A stretch of 64,000 nt of DNA from Bacillota bacterium (GCA_024635925.1 JAGXHY010000008.1:1-64000); one strand, 5' to 3'. Positions 35,572-44,505 are shown, counted from the stretch's first letter. Program-made: numbers and translations. The notes: generated from the sequence alone by a model not told the origin.

Positions 35572-36887
35572 TGAAAAATCTTACAGATGCTATTGATTAT
35601 GGATTAAGCAAGGGTTGTAAAGATGTGGAATTATATGTTGAAAAAAGCGAGGAATTAAACGTAGAGATAAGACTAGGAGAAATTGATAAATATCAAGAAT
35701 CTAAATCTCAAGGCATAGGGATAAGAGTTATAGTAGGGGACAGACAAAGTTTAGTATATGGTACTAGCGATAAAATAGTTGATTTACAAAAAGGTATTAA
35801 TGAAGCTATTGAAATCATAGAATTTATGGATGAAGATGAAATTGTATTAAATGGTAACGAGCAATTTCAAAGAACAATAGAAAGTACAAACATTTTAGAT
35901 ACAACATTTGAAGATAAAGTTAAATATATAATAAAACAAGAAGAAGATGGTATTAGCAAAAAGGCTGATAAAGCATTAGTTGAAAGTACTATATATGACG
36001 AAAATAAATATTCTAAATTAATTATAAACTCTAGAGGATTAATGAAAAAAGAGTCTGGTAGTTATTGTGGCAGTTCAATTTCTCTTGCAATTAATAAAGA
36101 AGGTGTTAATGAAACAGGTTATTCTTACTATTATACTAGAGACTTTAATGAACTTTTAAAGCAAGATCTAGGTAAGGAAGCATATGCAAAGGCTTATGAA
36201 ATGATTGGTGCTGGAATGGTAAGTACACAAAAATATTTAACTCTTTTTACTCCAGATGTTGTTGTTGACTTGATGAGGCTATTAGCCTATTCTTTTAATG
36301 GAGAAAATATTTATAAAGGTAAATCCTTATTTAAAGATAAATTAGGAGAAAAAGTAATTTCAGATAAATTAAATATTGTTGATAATGGCTTGGAAATTGG
36401 AGCTTTAGGTTTTAGTCATTTCGATGGTGATGGCATTAATATTCGAGAAAATAGAATAATTGATAAAGGCATATTTTCGGGTGGTTTATATAATTTATCT
36501 ATAGCCCAAAAATTAGGTCTAAAAACTACTGGTAATGCATCAAGATCATATGGTTCTTTGCCAAGTATTGGCTATCATAATTTGTATATAGAAAATGGAA
36601 ATACAAAAATTGCTGAGATGGTGAAAGAAATGAATAATGGAATAATAATTAAAGAACTAATGGGACTGCATATGGCAAATCCTATTACAGGTGAATTTTC
36701 TTTAGGAGCATCAGGACTAAAAGTTATTAATGGTAAAATTTCAAGTGGATTTAGAGGAGTAACAATTTCTGGCAACATACTAGAAATACTCTCAAATGTA
36801 TTAGCTATAGGTGATGATTTTCAAAGGAGAACATCAGTCGGCGCACCATCTTTATTAATCCAAGATGTGATAGTCAGCGGTAGTTAA
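35571..36887 (+). CDS. tldE: TldE/PmbA, non-catalytic partner of TldD
   Basis: The 438-residue partner shares the fold of TldD but lacks the HExxxH motif. Visible features are GIGIRVIVGDRQSLVYGTSD, GFSHFDGDGINIRENRII, GNASRSYGSLPS and MANPITGEFSLGASG. It probably forms a heterodimer with the upstream product. AroQ follows after a promoter-bearing gap of 50 bases. Confidence 0.94.
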   Translation: MKNLTDAIDYGLSKGCKDVELYVEKSEELNVEIRLGEIDKYQESKSQGIGIRVIVGDRQSLVYGTSDKIVDLQKGINEAIEIIEFMDEDEIVLNGNEQFQRTIESTNILDTTFEDKVKYIIKQEEDGISKKADKALVESTIYDENKYSKLIINSRGLMKKESGSYCGSSISLAINKEGVNETGYSYYYTRDFNELLKQDLGKEAYAKAYEMIGAGMVSTQKYLTLFTPDVVVDLMRLLAYSFNGENIYKGKSLFKDKLGEKVISDKLNIVDNGLEIGALGFSHFDGDGINIRENRIIDKGIFSGGLYNLSIAQKLGLKTTGNASRSYGSLPSIGYHNLYIENGNTKIAEMVKEMNNGIIIKELMGLHMANPITGEFSLGASGLKVINGKISSGFRGVTISGNILEILSNVLAIGDDFQRRTSVGAPSLLIQDVIVSGS

Positions 36888-36898
36888 AAGCATCTATT

Positions 36899-36909
36899 TA
36901 TGATATAAT
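36899..36909 (+). promoter_or_regulatory. Extended -10 promoter for aroQ
   Basis: TATG-A-TATAAT, identical to the recA element, lies 28 bases before the aroQ start. No clear -35. Confidence 0.6.
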
Positions 36910-36937
36910 TTGAAAAAGAGATAAAAAGAGGAAAATT

Positions 36938-37372
36938 ATGAAGATATTAATTGTTAATGGTCCGAATTTAAACGCATTAGGACAAAGGGAAAAAGATATT
37001 TATGGTACAGATACTTTGGAAGACCTTGAAAATCAATGTATATCATATGGAGCATCAAATGGAATAGAAGTTCTTGTTTATCAATCTAATATTGAAGGGG
37101 AGATTATCAACTACCTTTATAAGATGAAAGATATTGTTAATTATATTATAATTAACCCTGGAGCTTTGACACATTATGGTTATTCTTTAAGAGATTGTAT
37201 TTCAGCTATAGAAAATGATGTACTTGAAGTGCATTTATCTAATATTGATAATAGAGAAGAGTTTAGAAAAACCTCTGTAATTACTCCAGTAGCCTGTGGT
37301 AAAATATCTGGATTAGGTAAAGAAGGATATATACTTGCTATAAACTACTTTATTTTGAAAAATGAAAAGTAA
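36938..37372 (+). CDS. aroQ: 3-Dehydroquinate dehydratase, type II
   Basis: Third step of the chorismate pathway. The 144 residues begin with ILIVNGPNLNALGQREKDIYG, including the arginine-tyrosine active-site loop, and continue with YQSNIEGEIINYLY, INPGALTHYGYSLRDCI and EVHLSNIDNREEFRKTS, all diagnostic of the type II dodecameric enzyme. The order aroQ-M24 peptidase-efp matches aroQ-papA-efp in Bacillus. Confidence 0.96.
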   Translation: MKILIVNGPNLNALGQREKDIYGTDTLEDLENQCISYGASNGIEVLVYQSNIEGEIINYLYKMKDIVNYIIINPGALTHYGYSLRDCISAIENDVLEVHLSNIDNREEFRKTSVITPVACGKISGLGKEGYILAINYFILKNEK

Positions 37373-38417
37373 TAGTATATTAAAAATACAAAAGTGTTTG
37401 TTAAATGATGCATACTTGTTTACTACTAAAAATAATATAAATTATCTATTAGAAATTGGGAATTTTGAAGGCAATCTATTAATAACAAAAAATGATGTAA
37501 TATTTTTTACAGATTTCAGATATTTTGAAGAAGCTAGTAAAGAACTACCTATAGAGGTTGTTAACTTTTTGGGAAAGAAACTTGAGTGCATAAATATGCA
37601 CATAAAAAGATTAGGAATAACTAAGATATATTTCGAAAAAGATTTGCCATATATTCAAGCTATATCAAATCAAAAATTTTTTAAATCAAAAGCTGTTTCA
37701 TATGAAATGGGCTTATCTCTAATAGATGAATTAAGATTAATAAAAAATGAAAACGAAATCGTATTACTTAAAAAAAGCGCAGATATTAATAATGAAATAT
37801 TCAAAAGACTACTAAAAGAAGTTAAATTAGGGGTTACTGAAATAGAGTTAAAGTGCTTTTTAGAAAATCAAATTAGAAAACTTGGTGGTGAGGGAAGTAG
37901 TTTCGACTTGATAGTACTTTTTGGAAAAAAGAGTAGTATGCCTCACGGTATTTCAGGCGAGTCTAAGTTAAGTTACAATACACCAATTTTAATTGATATA
38001 GGTGTTAATTATAAAGGTTATGCCTCAGATATGACTAGAACAATTTACTTTGGTAAACCAGATAAAGAGTTTTTAGATATATATAAAATAGTTAAAGATG
38101 TTCAAAAAAAAGCATTAGATTTGGTCAAACCTGGCACAAGAATAAAAGACATTGACCAAATGGTTAAGGATACTTTAGCTATTAAAGGGTATGTTTTAGG
38201 TCATAGCACTGGACATGGTGTTGGATTAGACATACATGAAGCCCCATTTATTAATGTTAATAATGAGAGCTTACTTGAAAAGAACATGGTTATAACAATT
38301 GAACCTGGTATATATATTAATAATAAATTTGGTATAAGAATTGAAGATTTAGTTTTAGTTACAAATAATGGATATGAAATATTATCAAATATAGATAAAG
38401 AACTAATTGTTGTATAA
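37362..38417 (+). CDS. M24-family aminopeptidase (Xaa-Pro type)
   Basis: Pita-bread metallopeptidase of 351 residues, probably an Xaa-Pro dipeptidase or aminopeptidase. The metal ligands are seen in LIDIGVNYKGYASDMTRT (two Asp), GHSTGHGVGLDIHE (His), TIEPGIYI (Glu) and GIRIEDLVLV (Glu). An N-terminal creatinase domain spans about 1-125. It overlaps aroQ by 11 bases and precedes efp, matching the Bacillus papA position. Confidence 0.93.
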   Translation: MKSNSILKIQKCLLNDAYLFTTKNNINYLLEIGNFEGNLLITKNDVIFFTDFRYFEEASKELPIEVVNFLGKKLECINMHIKRLGITKIYFEKDLPYIQAISNQKFFKSKAVSYEMGLSLIDELRLIKNENEIVLLKKSADINNEIFKRLLKEVKLGVTEIELKCFLENQIRKLGGEGSSFDLIVLFGKKSSMPHGISGESKLSYNTPILIDIGVNYKGYASDMTRTIYFGKPDKEFLDIYKIVKDVQKKALDLVKPGTRIKDIDQMVKDTLAIKGYVLGHSTGHGVGLDIHEAPFINVNNESLLEKNMVITIEPGIYINNKFGIRIEDLVLVTNNGYEILSNIDKELIVV

Positions 38418-38433
38418 TGAAAGGAGATTTTAA

Positions 38434-38994
38434 TTGATATCTACAAGTGATTTTAAAACAGGAATGACTATAGAATTTGATAATGAACTATTTACAATTG
38501 TGGAATTTCAACATGTTAAACCAGGAAAAGGCGCTGCATTTGTACGTACAAAATTAAAAAATAGACGATCAGGTGCTATAGTTGAAAAAACATTTAGATC
38601 AGGCGAAAAGGTCGAGAAAGCACATTTAGAAAAGAAAGAAATGCAGTATTTATATAATGAAGGTGATGTATATAACTTTATGAATACTGAAACTTATGAT
38701 CAAATTTCATTATCAGCTATTCAATTAGGTGAAGATAACATTAAATTTTTAAAAGAAAATATGATGATACAAGTTATGTTTTATGGTGAAGAGACAATAG
38801 GTGTTGATTTACCAACAACAGTAATACTAAAAGTTGTTGAAACAGAACCTGGAGTAAAAGGGGATACAGCATCAAATGTTACGAAAGCTGCTACTGTAGA
38901 AACTGGAGCAATAATTAAAGTTCCAATGTTTGTTAATGAAGGTGATGAATTAGTTATAGATACACGAAATGGCGATTATATATCAAGAAATTAA
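38434..38994 (+). CDS. efp: Elongation factor P
   Basis: Rescues ribosomes stalled on polyproline. The 186-residue protein begins at TTG with AAAGGAG upstream, giving [16 protein letters not shown]. The tip of domain I is KPGKGAAF with K32, the residue often modified in Firmicutes. The end [18 protein letters not shown] is typical. In Bacillus and many clostridia the spoIIIA operon follows efp; here asp23 comes 19 bases later. Confidence 0.96.
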   Translation: MISTSDFKTGMTIEFDNELFTIVEFQHVKPGKGAAFVRTKLKNRRSGAIVEKTFRSGEKVEKAHLEKKEMQYLYNEGDVYNFMNTETYDQISLSAIQLGEDNIKFLKENMMIQVMFYGEETIGVDLPTTVILKVVETEPGVKGDTASNVTKAATVETGAIIKVPMFVNEGDELVIDTRNGDYISRN

Positions 38995-39013
38995 AATTTA
39001 GGAGGAATTATTT

Positions 39014-39391
39014 ATGAGTGAAACAGAAAAAAACACACAATCAGGTAAAATTAAAATTGCTGATAATGTGGCGGCAGCTATCGCAAATATTGCTGCACAA
39101 GAAGTTGAAGGTGTGGTAAAGGTTATAGGTAGCTCTACTTCCCAAATATCAGAAATGTTTGGAAAAAAGAATTTATCTAAAGGCGTAAAAATTAATATGA
39201 ATGAAGAAGGAACTAATATAGAATTAGCATTAGTTATTGTTCATGGCATCAATATAGTTCAAATTGCTGAGCAAGTACAAAAAAATGTTAAAGAAGCAGT
39301 AGAGTCTATGACAGGTATTATTGTAAAAAATGTTGATATCACTATAAGTGATATTGTATTTGAAGAAAAAAAAGAGGAAGTAAAGGAGTAA
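39014..39391 (+). CDS. Asp23/Gls24 envelope stress protein
   Basis: A 125-residue DUF322 protein like Bacillus YqhY. It shows IADNVAAAIANIAAQEVEGV at the start and VQIAEQVQKNVKEAVESMTG in the second half. The membrane-anchored partner AmaP is encoded three bases downstream, so the pair may assemble at the membrane. AGGAGG precedes ATG. YqhY affects fatty-acid synthesis control in Bacillus; that role here is an inference. Confidence 0.93.
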   Translation: MSETEKNTQSGKIKIADNVAAAIANIAAQEVEGVVKVIGSSTSQISEMFGKKNLSKGVKINMNEEGTNIELALVIVHGINIVQIAEQVQKNVKEAVESMTGIIVKNVDITISDIVFEEKKEEVKE

Positions 39392-39394
39392 ATT

Positions 39395-39895
39395 ATGATT
39401 AGACGAATTTTGTCTATACTTATTCTTTTTATTATTGTAGTTTTAACTTTTGCAGAAACAATGGTATGGTTATTAGATATAGATTTAAATCTATCAAATA
39501 ATTATATTAATTTAGGAGTTTTTGCTCTATCATTACTCACCTTATTCATTTTATCAGGTGGTAGCAACAAAAAAGAATCTCAGAAGAAAATTTATATCAA
39601 GCAAGATAAAGATAGTGTAATAATCACTGAAAATGCTATTAATCAAATGGTAGAAAATGCAATTAATAAAGTTTCTGAAGTTATGTCAAGCGATATTAAA
39701 ATTAGTTATAATAAAGAAAAGAAAATTACCTTAAAAGTTGCTCTTGTTTTAGATGTTGGTAGTAATCTTCCTAAAGTCACAGAAAATGTTGAACAAAATG
39801 TTCGGCAAGTATTTATTGGATTAATGGAAGAAAACTTTGAAAGTGTGCAAGTAGTTATTAAAGGATTTAGAGATGGATCAACAAATATAAAGTAA
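39395..39895 (+). CDS. amaP: AmaP-type membrane anchor of Asp23
   Basis: 166 residues with two membrane helices (about 4-26 and 36-56) and then an Asp23-like soluble domain (ITENAINQMVENAINKVSEV, VEQNVRQVFIGLMEENF). In Staphylococcus AmaP anchors Asp23 to the membrane. Adjacent to the asp23 gene, supporting the pairing. The second domain shares the asp23 fold, so it could also self-associate. Confidence 0.9.
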   Translation: MIRRILSILILFIIVVLTFAETMVWLLDIDLNLSNNYINLGVFALSLLTLFILSGGSNKKESQKKIYIKQDKDSVIITENAINQMVENAINKVSEVMSSDIKISYNKEKKITLKVALVLDVGSNLPKVTENVEQNVRQVFIGLMEENFESVQVVIKGFRDGSTNIK

Positions 39896-39915
39896 ATTTA
39901 AAGACGAGGTGCTAA

Positions 39916-40323
39916 GTGAGCAGAAGAGAGTCTAGAGTGTATGCTATGGAAATAATTTACCAAAAAGAATTAGGAACTTATGAAAATTTAGGACAACTAA
40001 AAGTTAACATGAAAATTAAAGATGAAATTTTTGGTAATACTTTGATAGATAAGATGGAAGTAGATAAAGAATCCATAGTTAAAAATATAAATAATTGCTT
40101 AATGGACTGGAGTTTTACTAGACTTGGTTTTTTAGAACGTAGTATTCTATTATTAGGATTTACAGAAATGAATAAATTTCAAGAAATACCTTTACACGTT
40201 TCTTTAGACGAATGGGTTGACATAACTAAAGAATATTGTGGTGAAGATGCAAAGAAATTAGTAAATGGTGTGTTAAACAAATACAAAAATATTTTAATAC
40301 AAGATGGAATAAGAATTGATTAA
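39916..40323 (+). CDS. nusB: Transcription antitermination factor NusB
   Basis: RNA-binding factor for rRNA antitermination, paired with NusE. The 135 residues start with GTG (SRRESRVYAMEIIYQKEL, the family opening) and contain FLERSILLLGFTEM and the conserved YCGEDAKKLVNGVLNKY. GACGAGG lies before the start. A strong terminator follows, closing the aroQ-to-nusB transcript. Confidence 0.95.
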   Translation: MSRRESRVYAMEIIYQKELGTYENLGQLKVNMKIKDEIFGNTLIDKMEVDKESIVKNINNCLMDWSFTRLGFLERSILLLGFTEMNKFQEIPLHVSLDEWVDITKEYCGEDAKKLVNGVLNKYKNILIQDGIRID

Positions 40324-40351
40324 GTTGTATTATTAAATTATAGCAAAGAAG

Positions 40352-40381
40352 AAACTATCACACCGTGTGGTAGTTTTTTTT
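40352..40381 (+). terminator. Terminator after nusB
   Basis: AAACTATCACAC pairs with GTGTGGTAGTTT (one T-G pair) with a minimal loop and is followed by further T. Confidence 0.88.
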
Positions 40382-40579
40382 AAAGAAATATTATGTAATA
40401 TATAATAATGTTAATATAAATATTATGTTATAAGTCTATTGTCAATTTCCTTAAAAAATGTTAATCTATCTTTTAGCGGGATATTGAAAAGACTAATAAA
40501 ATTATAAATATATAGTTTCAAATTTAGTTTAAATAAAGGCCGATTTATAGTCATTATCTTGATAAAAAATTATTGCTAG

Positions 40580-40592
40580 TGATGTGACATCA
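40580..40592. promoter_or_regulatory. Palindrome TGATGT-G-ACATCA, possible operator
   Basis: A perfect six-base inverted repeat around one base in the gene-free gap, about 140 bases before nfnA. Size and symmetry suit a dimeric repressor or activator site, but it does not match a site I can name with confidence. Confidence 0.35.
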
Positions 40593-40599
40593 AATAAAA

Positions 40600-40632
40600 A
40601 AATGAAAAAATTATTTATTAGTTTTTTCATTT
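40600..40632. repeat. Inverted repeat, possible weak terminator
   Basis: AAATGAAAAAA pairs with TTTTTTCATTT over 11 bases with an 11-base loop. The stem has only one G-C pair and no downstream T run, so termination would be weak. Confidence 0.4.
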
Positions 40633-40733
40633 AGTATTGTGTTTCGAAGCAAATAAGTTTGCAAGAAAACAAATTTTAGTTACTGCTCTTTATATTATAT
40701 GAGCAGATTAATCTTAAGGAGGACTTCTCAAAA

Positions 40734-41561
40734 ATGTATAAAATTGTAAAAAAAGAGATGCTCAATCCTAGTGTGGTTTTAATGGATGTATATGCACCAG
40801 ATATCGCTAGGGTATGTAAAGCAGGACAATTTATTGTTCTAAGAATTGATGAGGTAGGAGAAAGAATACCTTTGACAATAGCTGATTTTTTTCCAGAAGA
40901 AGGATTAGTTAGAATTGTTACTCAAGCTGTAGGATATACAAGTCGTAAATTAATGAATATGAGCCAAGGGGACAGTTTTCTTGATTTTATTGGACCACTT
41001 GGTCAAGAGAGTGAAATTGAAAATTATGGAACTGTATTATGCGTTTGTGGTGGTTTAGGTATTGCTCCGATGTTTCCAATTGCTAGAGCACTTAAAAAAG
41101 CTGGGAACAAAGTGATTACTGTTGTTGGTGCAAGAAATAAAGAACTATTAATTTGGGAAGATATTTTAAAAGAAGTTAGTGACGAATTCTACATAACAAC
41201 TGATGATGGTTCATGTGGAACAAAAGGGCTATGCACTATTGTTACTAAAGAAATATTAGATAGAGAAAAAATTGATCATGCATGGGCTATAGGACCTGTG
41301 ATTATGATGAAATTTACAGCTCTTTTAACAAAAGAATACAATGTTCCTACTACTGTTAGTATGAATCCAATAATGGTAGATGGTACAGGTATGTGTGGGG
41401 CATGTAGATTGGAAGTTGATGGTAAGACAAAATTCGCTTGTGTTGATGGTCCAGAATTTGATGGACATAAAGTCAATTGGGATCTTTCTATGAAAAGAAT
41501 GAATATATATAAAGCTAAGGAAGCAATTTCTTTAGAAAAAGCTATAAAGGGAGGTTTTTAA
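40734..41561 (+). CDS. nfnA: NfnAB ferredoxin-NADP reductase, subunit A
   Basis: FAD- and [2Fe-2S]-containing subunit of the electron-bifurcating NADH-dependent ferredoxin:NADP oxidoreductase. The 275 residues show the flavin motif ERIPLTIADF, the nucleotide-binding CVCGGLGIAPMFPIARAL and the cluster motif DGTGMCGACRLEV with C221, C224 and C236. NfnB lies one base downstream. AAGGAGG precedes ATG. It could be taken for a dihydroorotate dehydrogenase electron-transfer subunit, but the partner gene argues for Nfn. Confidence 0.92.
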   Translation: MYKIVKKEMLNPSVVLMDVYAPDIARVCKAGQFIVLRIDEVGERIPLTIADFFPEEGLVRIVTQAVGYTSRKLMNMSQGDSFLDFIGPLGQESEIENYGTVLCVCGGLGIAPMFPIARALKKAGNKVITVVGARNKELLIWEDILKEVSDEFYITTDDGSCGTKGLCTIVTKEILDREKIDHAWAIGPVIMMKFTALLTKEYNVPTTVSMNPIMVDGTGMCGACRLEVDGKTKFACVDGPEFDGHKVNWDLSMKRMNIYKAKEAISLEKAIKGGF

Positions 41562-41562
41562 A

Positions 41563-42954
41563 ATGGCACTAAATTTAAATAGAGTGGATATGCCAAACAG
41601 AGATCCGAATGCTAGAAACAAAGACTTTATAGAAGTTGCTGAAGGTTATGATGTAGCTATGGCTGAAGAAGAAGCCAGCAGATGTTTGAATTGTAAGAAA
41701 CCACTATGTAGAAGTGGTTGTCCAGTAAATATAGATATTCCAAGATTTATTAATCAAGTTACAAAAAAAGATTATGACGCCGCATATTATACGTTAAAAG
41801 AATTTAGTCTTTTACCAGCTGTTTGTGGAAGAGTATGTCCTCAGGAACATCAGTGCGAAGGTGCATGTATTTTAAATCCTAAAAAAGGAGCAATTGGTAT
41901 TGGTAGACTAGAAAGATATGTAGCTGATAAATTTAGAGAAAGCGGTAAAGAGGAAGCTTTAAAAAAAGAAGCACCGACAGGTAAAAAAGTTGCAGTTCTT
42001 GGTGGAGGACCAGCTGGATTATCCTGTGCTTATGACTTAGCTAAATTAGGTCATGAAGTTACTATCTTTGAAGCACTACACACCTTAGGAGGCGTGTTAA
42101 TGTATGGTATTCCTGAATTTAGACTACCCAAGAATATTGTTGAAAAAGAAATAGAAAACATAGAAAAGCTTGGGGTGAAAATAGAAATAAATAGTGTTGC
42201 AGGAAGAGTTAATACTGTGGAAAAATTAATGAAAGAAGATGGTTTTGATGCTGTGTTTATTGCTACAGGTGCAGGCTTGCCATACTTTTTAAATATTCCT
42301 GGTGAAAATTTAAATGAAGTTTACTCTGCTAATGAATATTTAACTAGAATTAATCTTATGAAAGCCTATAAATTCCCTGAATATGATACTCCAGTTTTTG
42401 TTGGAGATAAAGTAGCTGTGATAGGGGCTGGTAATGTGGCTATGGATGCAGCAAGAGTCTCTAAAAGACTTGGAGCTAAAGAGGTTTACATAGTCTATAG
42501 ACGTTCTAAAGATGAAGTGCCAGCTAGACTTGAGGAATTAGAGCATGCAGAAGAAGAGGGCATAAAATTACAACTATTAACTAGTCCTATTGAAGTGTTA
42601 GGTGATGATAATGGTCATGTTACTGGATTACGTTGTGTTAGTTATGAATTAGGAGAACCTGATGAAAGTGGAAGAAGGAAACCAGTTGAAATACCAAACT
42701 CAGAGTTTGATATGCCTATAGATATGGTCGTTATGGCAATAGGCCAAGGACCTAATCCTCTATTATTGGAAACTGCTAAGGGTTTAGATTTAAACAAAAG
42801 AGGTAATATTATAGCAGATGACTATGGAAAGACTTCTATTGATGGAGTTTTTGCTGGTGGAGATATTGTTACAGGCGCAGCAACAGTTATACTAGCCATG
42901 GGAGCAGGTAAAAATACTGCTGCTAGCATTCATGAATATTTGATGAGTAAATAG
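41563..42954 (+). CDS. nfnB: NfnAB subunit B (glutamate synthase small-subunit-like)
   Basis: Large subunit with two [4Fe-4S] clusters, FAD and the NADPH site. The N-terminal cysteine clusters are CLNCKKPLCRSGCPVNIDIP and CGRVCPQEHQCEGAC (about residues 38-110). FAD motif VAVLGGGPAGLSCAYDLAKL and the second nucleotide motif VAVIGAGNVAMDAARVSKRL follow. The 463-residue length fits NfnB, and no glutamate synthase large subunit is adjacent. The complex moves electrons between NADH, ferredoxin and NADPH in anaerobes. Confidence 0.93.
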   Translation: MALNLNRVDMPNRDPNARNKDFIEVAEGYDVAMAEEEASRCLNCKKPLCRSGCPVNIDIPRFINQVTKKDYDAAYYTLKEFSLLPAVCGRVCPQEHQCEGACILNPKKGAIGIGRLERYVADKFRESGKEEALKKEAPTGKKVAVLGGGPAGLSCAYDLAKLGHEVTIFEALHTLGGVLMYGIPEFRLPKNIVEKEIENIEKLGVKIEINSVAGRVNTVEKLMKEDGFDAVFIATGAGLPYFLNIPGENLNEVYSANEYLTRINLMKAYKFPEYDTPVFVGDKVAVIGAGNVAMDAARVSKRLGAKEVYIVYRRSKDEVPARLEELEHAEEEGIKLQLLTSPIEVLGDDNGHVTGLRCVSYELGEPDESGRRKPVEIPNSEFDMPIDMVVMAIGQGPNPLLLETAKGLDLNKRGNIIADDYGKTSIDGVFAGGDIVTGAATVILAMGAGKNTAASIHEYLMSK

Positions 42955-43002
42955 GTTATAAATAATTAAAATATATTAAGTTACATTTAAGGAGGAAATT
43001 AT

Positions 43003-43854
43003 ATGTCAGTAAATTTATTAGATGGGAAATCCATTGCTAAAGATATTAGAGAAGAGGTTAAAGCAGAAGTTGTTGCTTTAAAAGAACAAGGTGTTGAACC
43101 TAAAATGGCAGTAATACTATGTGGAGATGATCCTGCTAGTGTTTTTTATGCACAAAGCAAAGAAAAAGCAGCAGCTAAAGTTGGAATTGGCTTTGAATTC
43201 TATAATCTTCCAGCTTCTACCCCAGAAGAAGACCTACTAGCATTAGTTGATAAATTAAACAAAGATGAAGCAGTACATGGAGTTATGATTGAATTACCTC
43301 TACCTAAACATATAAATAAAGAGTTAGTAATGGAAGCAGTTTTACCTGAAAAGGATGTTGATGGAATACACCCTAAAAACAGAGGTTATATTTTAAGTGA
43401 TGGACCTGGTTTATTTCCAGCAACACCGCAAAGTTGCATTGAACTATTATTGAGAAGTGGTGTTGAAATTAAAGGTAAACATGCAGTTATAGTTGGACGT
43501 GGAGAAACTGTAGGTAAACCTTTAGTATTCTTATTATTAAAACATAACCCAACTATCACTATATGTCATTCAAGAACAGTAGATTTAGCTTCATTTATAA
43601 AACAAGCTGATATAGTAATTGCTGCAGTCGGCAGACCTAAGATGATTACAAAAGATATGATCAAGCCTGGTGCCATCGTGGTAGATGCCGGTATAAATGA
43701 AATAGAAGGTGGATATTGTGGCGATGTTGATTTTGATGAAGTAAAAGATGTTGCTAGTTTGATTTCTCCAGTGCCAGGTGGTGTTGGGTCTTTAACTACA
43801 GCTATCATATTCAAGAATTTATTAAAAGGTTTAAAAATACAAAAAGGATTATAA
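43003..43854 (+). CDS. folD: Methylene-THF dehydrogenase/cyclohydrolase FolD
   Basis: Interconverts methylene-, methenyl- and formyl-tetrahydrofolate. The 283 residues contain VFYAQSKEKAAAKVGI with the catalytic Tyr-Lys pair, VHGVMIELPLPKHI, PEKDVDGIHPKN, VGRGETVGKPL and PVPGGVGSLTTAI. AAGGAGG precedes ATG. Placement after nfnAB, which can supply or consume NADPH, and before a cyclodeaminase suggests a one-carbon redox module. Confidence 0.96.
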   Translation: MSVNLLDGKSIAKDIREEVKAEVVALKEQGVEPKMAVILCGDDPASVFYAQSKEKAAAKVGIGFEFYNLPASTPEEDLLALVDKLNKDEAVHGVMIELPLPKHINKELVMEAVLPEKDVDGIHPKNRGYILSDGPGLFPATPQSCIELLLRSGVEIKGKHAVIVGRGETVGKPLVFLLLKHNPTITICHSRTVDLASFIKQADIVIAAVGRPKMITKDMIKPGAIVVDAGINEIEGGYCGDVDFDEVKDVASLISPVPGGVGSLTTAIIFKNLLKGLKIQKGL

Positions 43855-43864
43855 GGGGTAGAAA

Positions 43865-44494
43865 ATGAATAAATATTTTGATAAATCATATAGAGAAATA
43901 TTAGCGGAAGCTAAGTCATCTAAACCAACTCCAGGTGGAGGAAGTGCGTCGGCAATAGTTGCATGTATGGGAAATGCTATGGTATCGATGGTAGCTAATC
44001 TTACATCAGGAAAAGAAAAATATGCTGAACATCAAGAAAAAATTGATGCTTTACTAATAAAAACAGAAGATATAATGGAGAGATTAGAAGACTTAGTAGA
44101 TCAAGATATGCAAGTTTTCAGTAAGTTTATGACAGCTATTAAAATGCCTAAAAATAATGAAGAAGAAAAATCAGTCAGATCAAAAGCTATGGAAGCTGCA
44201 AGTATAGTAGCTACAGAAGTTCCATTAAATATTGCTGAAACTTGTGTGGAAATAATTGTTCTGTCTGCAGAAATATGTTCATATGGAAATAAGGGCGCTA
44301 TTAGTGATGTTGGTATTGGAGCATATGTTGCAGAATCAGCAATGTATGGAGCGATTTTAAGTGTTGATATTAATCTAGGTGGAATCAAAAATGAAGCTTT
44401 TGTTAAAGAAACTACACAGAAAAGAAACGAATTGATTGAAAAAGCAACAAAAGCAAGGGAAAAGGCGATTACTATTGTAAGAGAAAGAATGTAG
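43865..44494 (+). CDS. Cyclodeaminase/cyclohydrolase family protein (FchA-like)
   Basis: FTCD_C-domain protein of 209 residues, related to formiminotetrahydrofolate cyclodeaminase and methenyl-THF cyclohydrolase FchA. Diagnostic features are SSKPTPGGGSASAIVACMGNAM at the start and SDVGIGAYVAESAMYGAILSVDINL near residue 140. Next to folD it most likely makes or uses methenyl-THF; which of the two reactions cannot be decided from sequence. A terminator follows directly. Confidence 0.88.
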   Translation: MNKYFDKSYREILAEAKSSKPTPGGGSASAIVACMGNAMVSMVANLTSGKEKYAEHQEKIDALLIKTEDIMERLEDLVDQDMQVFSKFMTAIKMPKNNEEEKSVRSKAMEAASIVATEVPLNIAETCVEIIVLSAEICSYGNKGAISDVGIGAYVAESAMYGAILSVDINLGGIKNEAFVKETTQKRNELIEKATKAREKAITIVRERM

Positions 44495-44505
44495 TTTAAT
44501 ATATT

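Larger units (their letters stand above)
40324..40733. other. 410-base gap between nusB and nfnA
   Basis: No protein gene of useful length is visible. It holds the nusB terminator (40352-40381), about 200 bases of A/T-rich sequence without a recognised element, a palindrome TGATGTGACATCA (40580-40592), a long weak hairpin (40600-40632) and a CTGCTC/GAGCAG hairpin (40683-40706) just before the nfnA ribosome binding site. A ten-codon frame at 40602 coincides with the second hairpin and has no ribosome binding site. Confidence 0.6.

Noticed and set aside
40602-40634. Ten-codon frame MKKLFISFFI in the gap before nfnA
   Set aside because: It coincides with an A-run/T-run hairpin that by itself gives Lys and Phe codons, and there is no ribosome binding site upstream.
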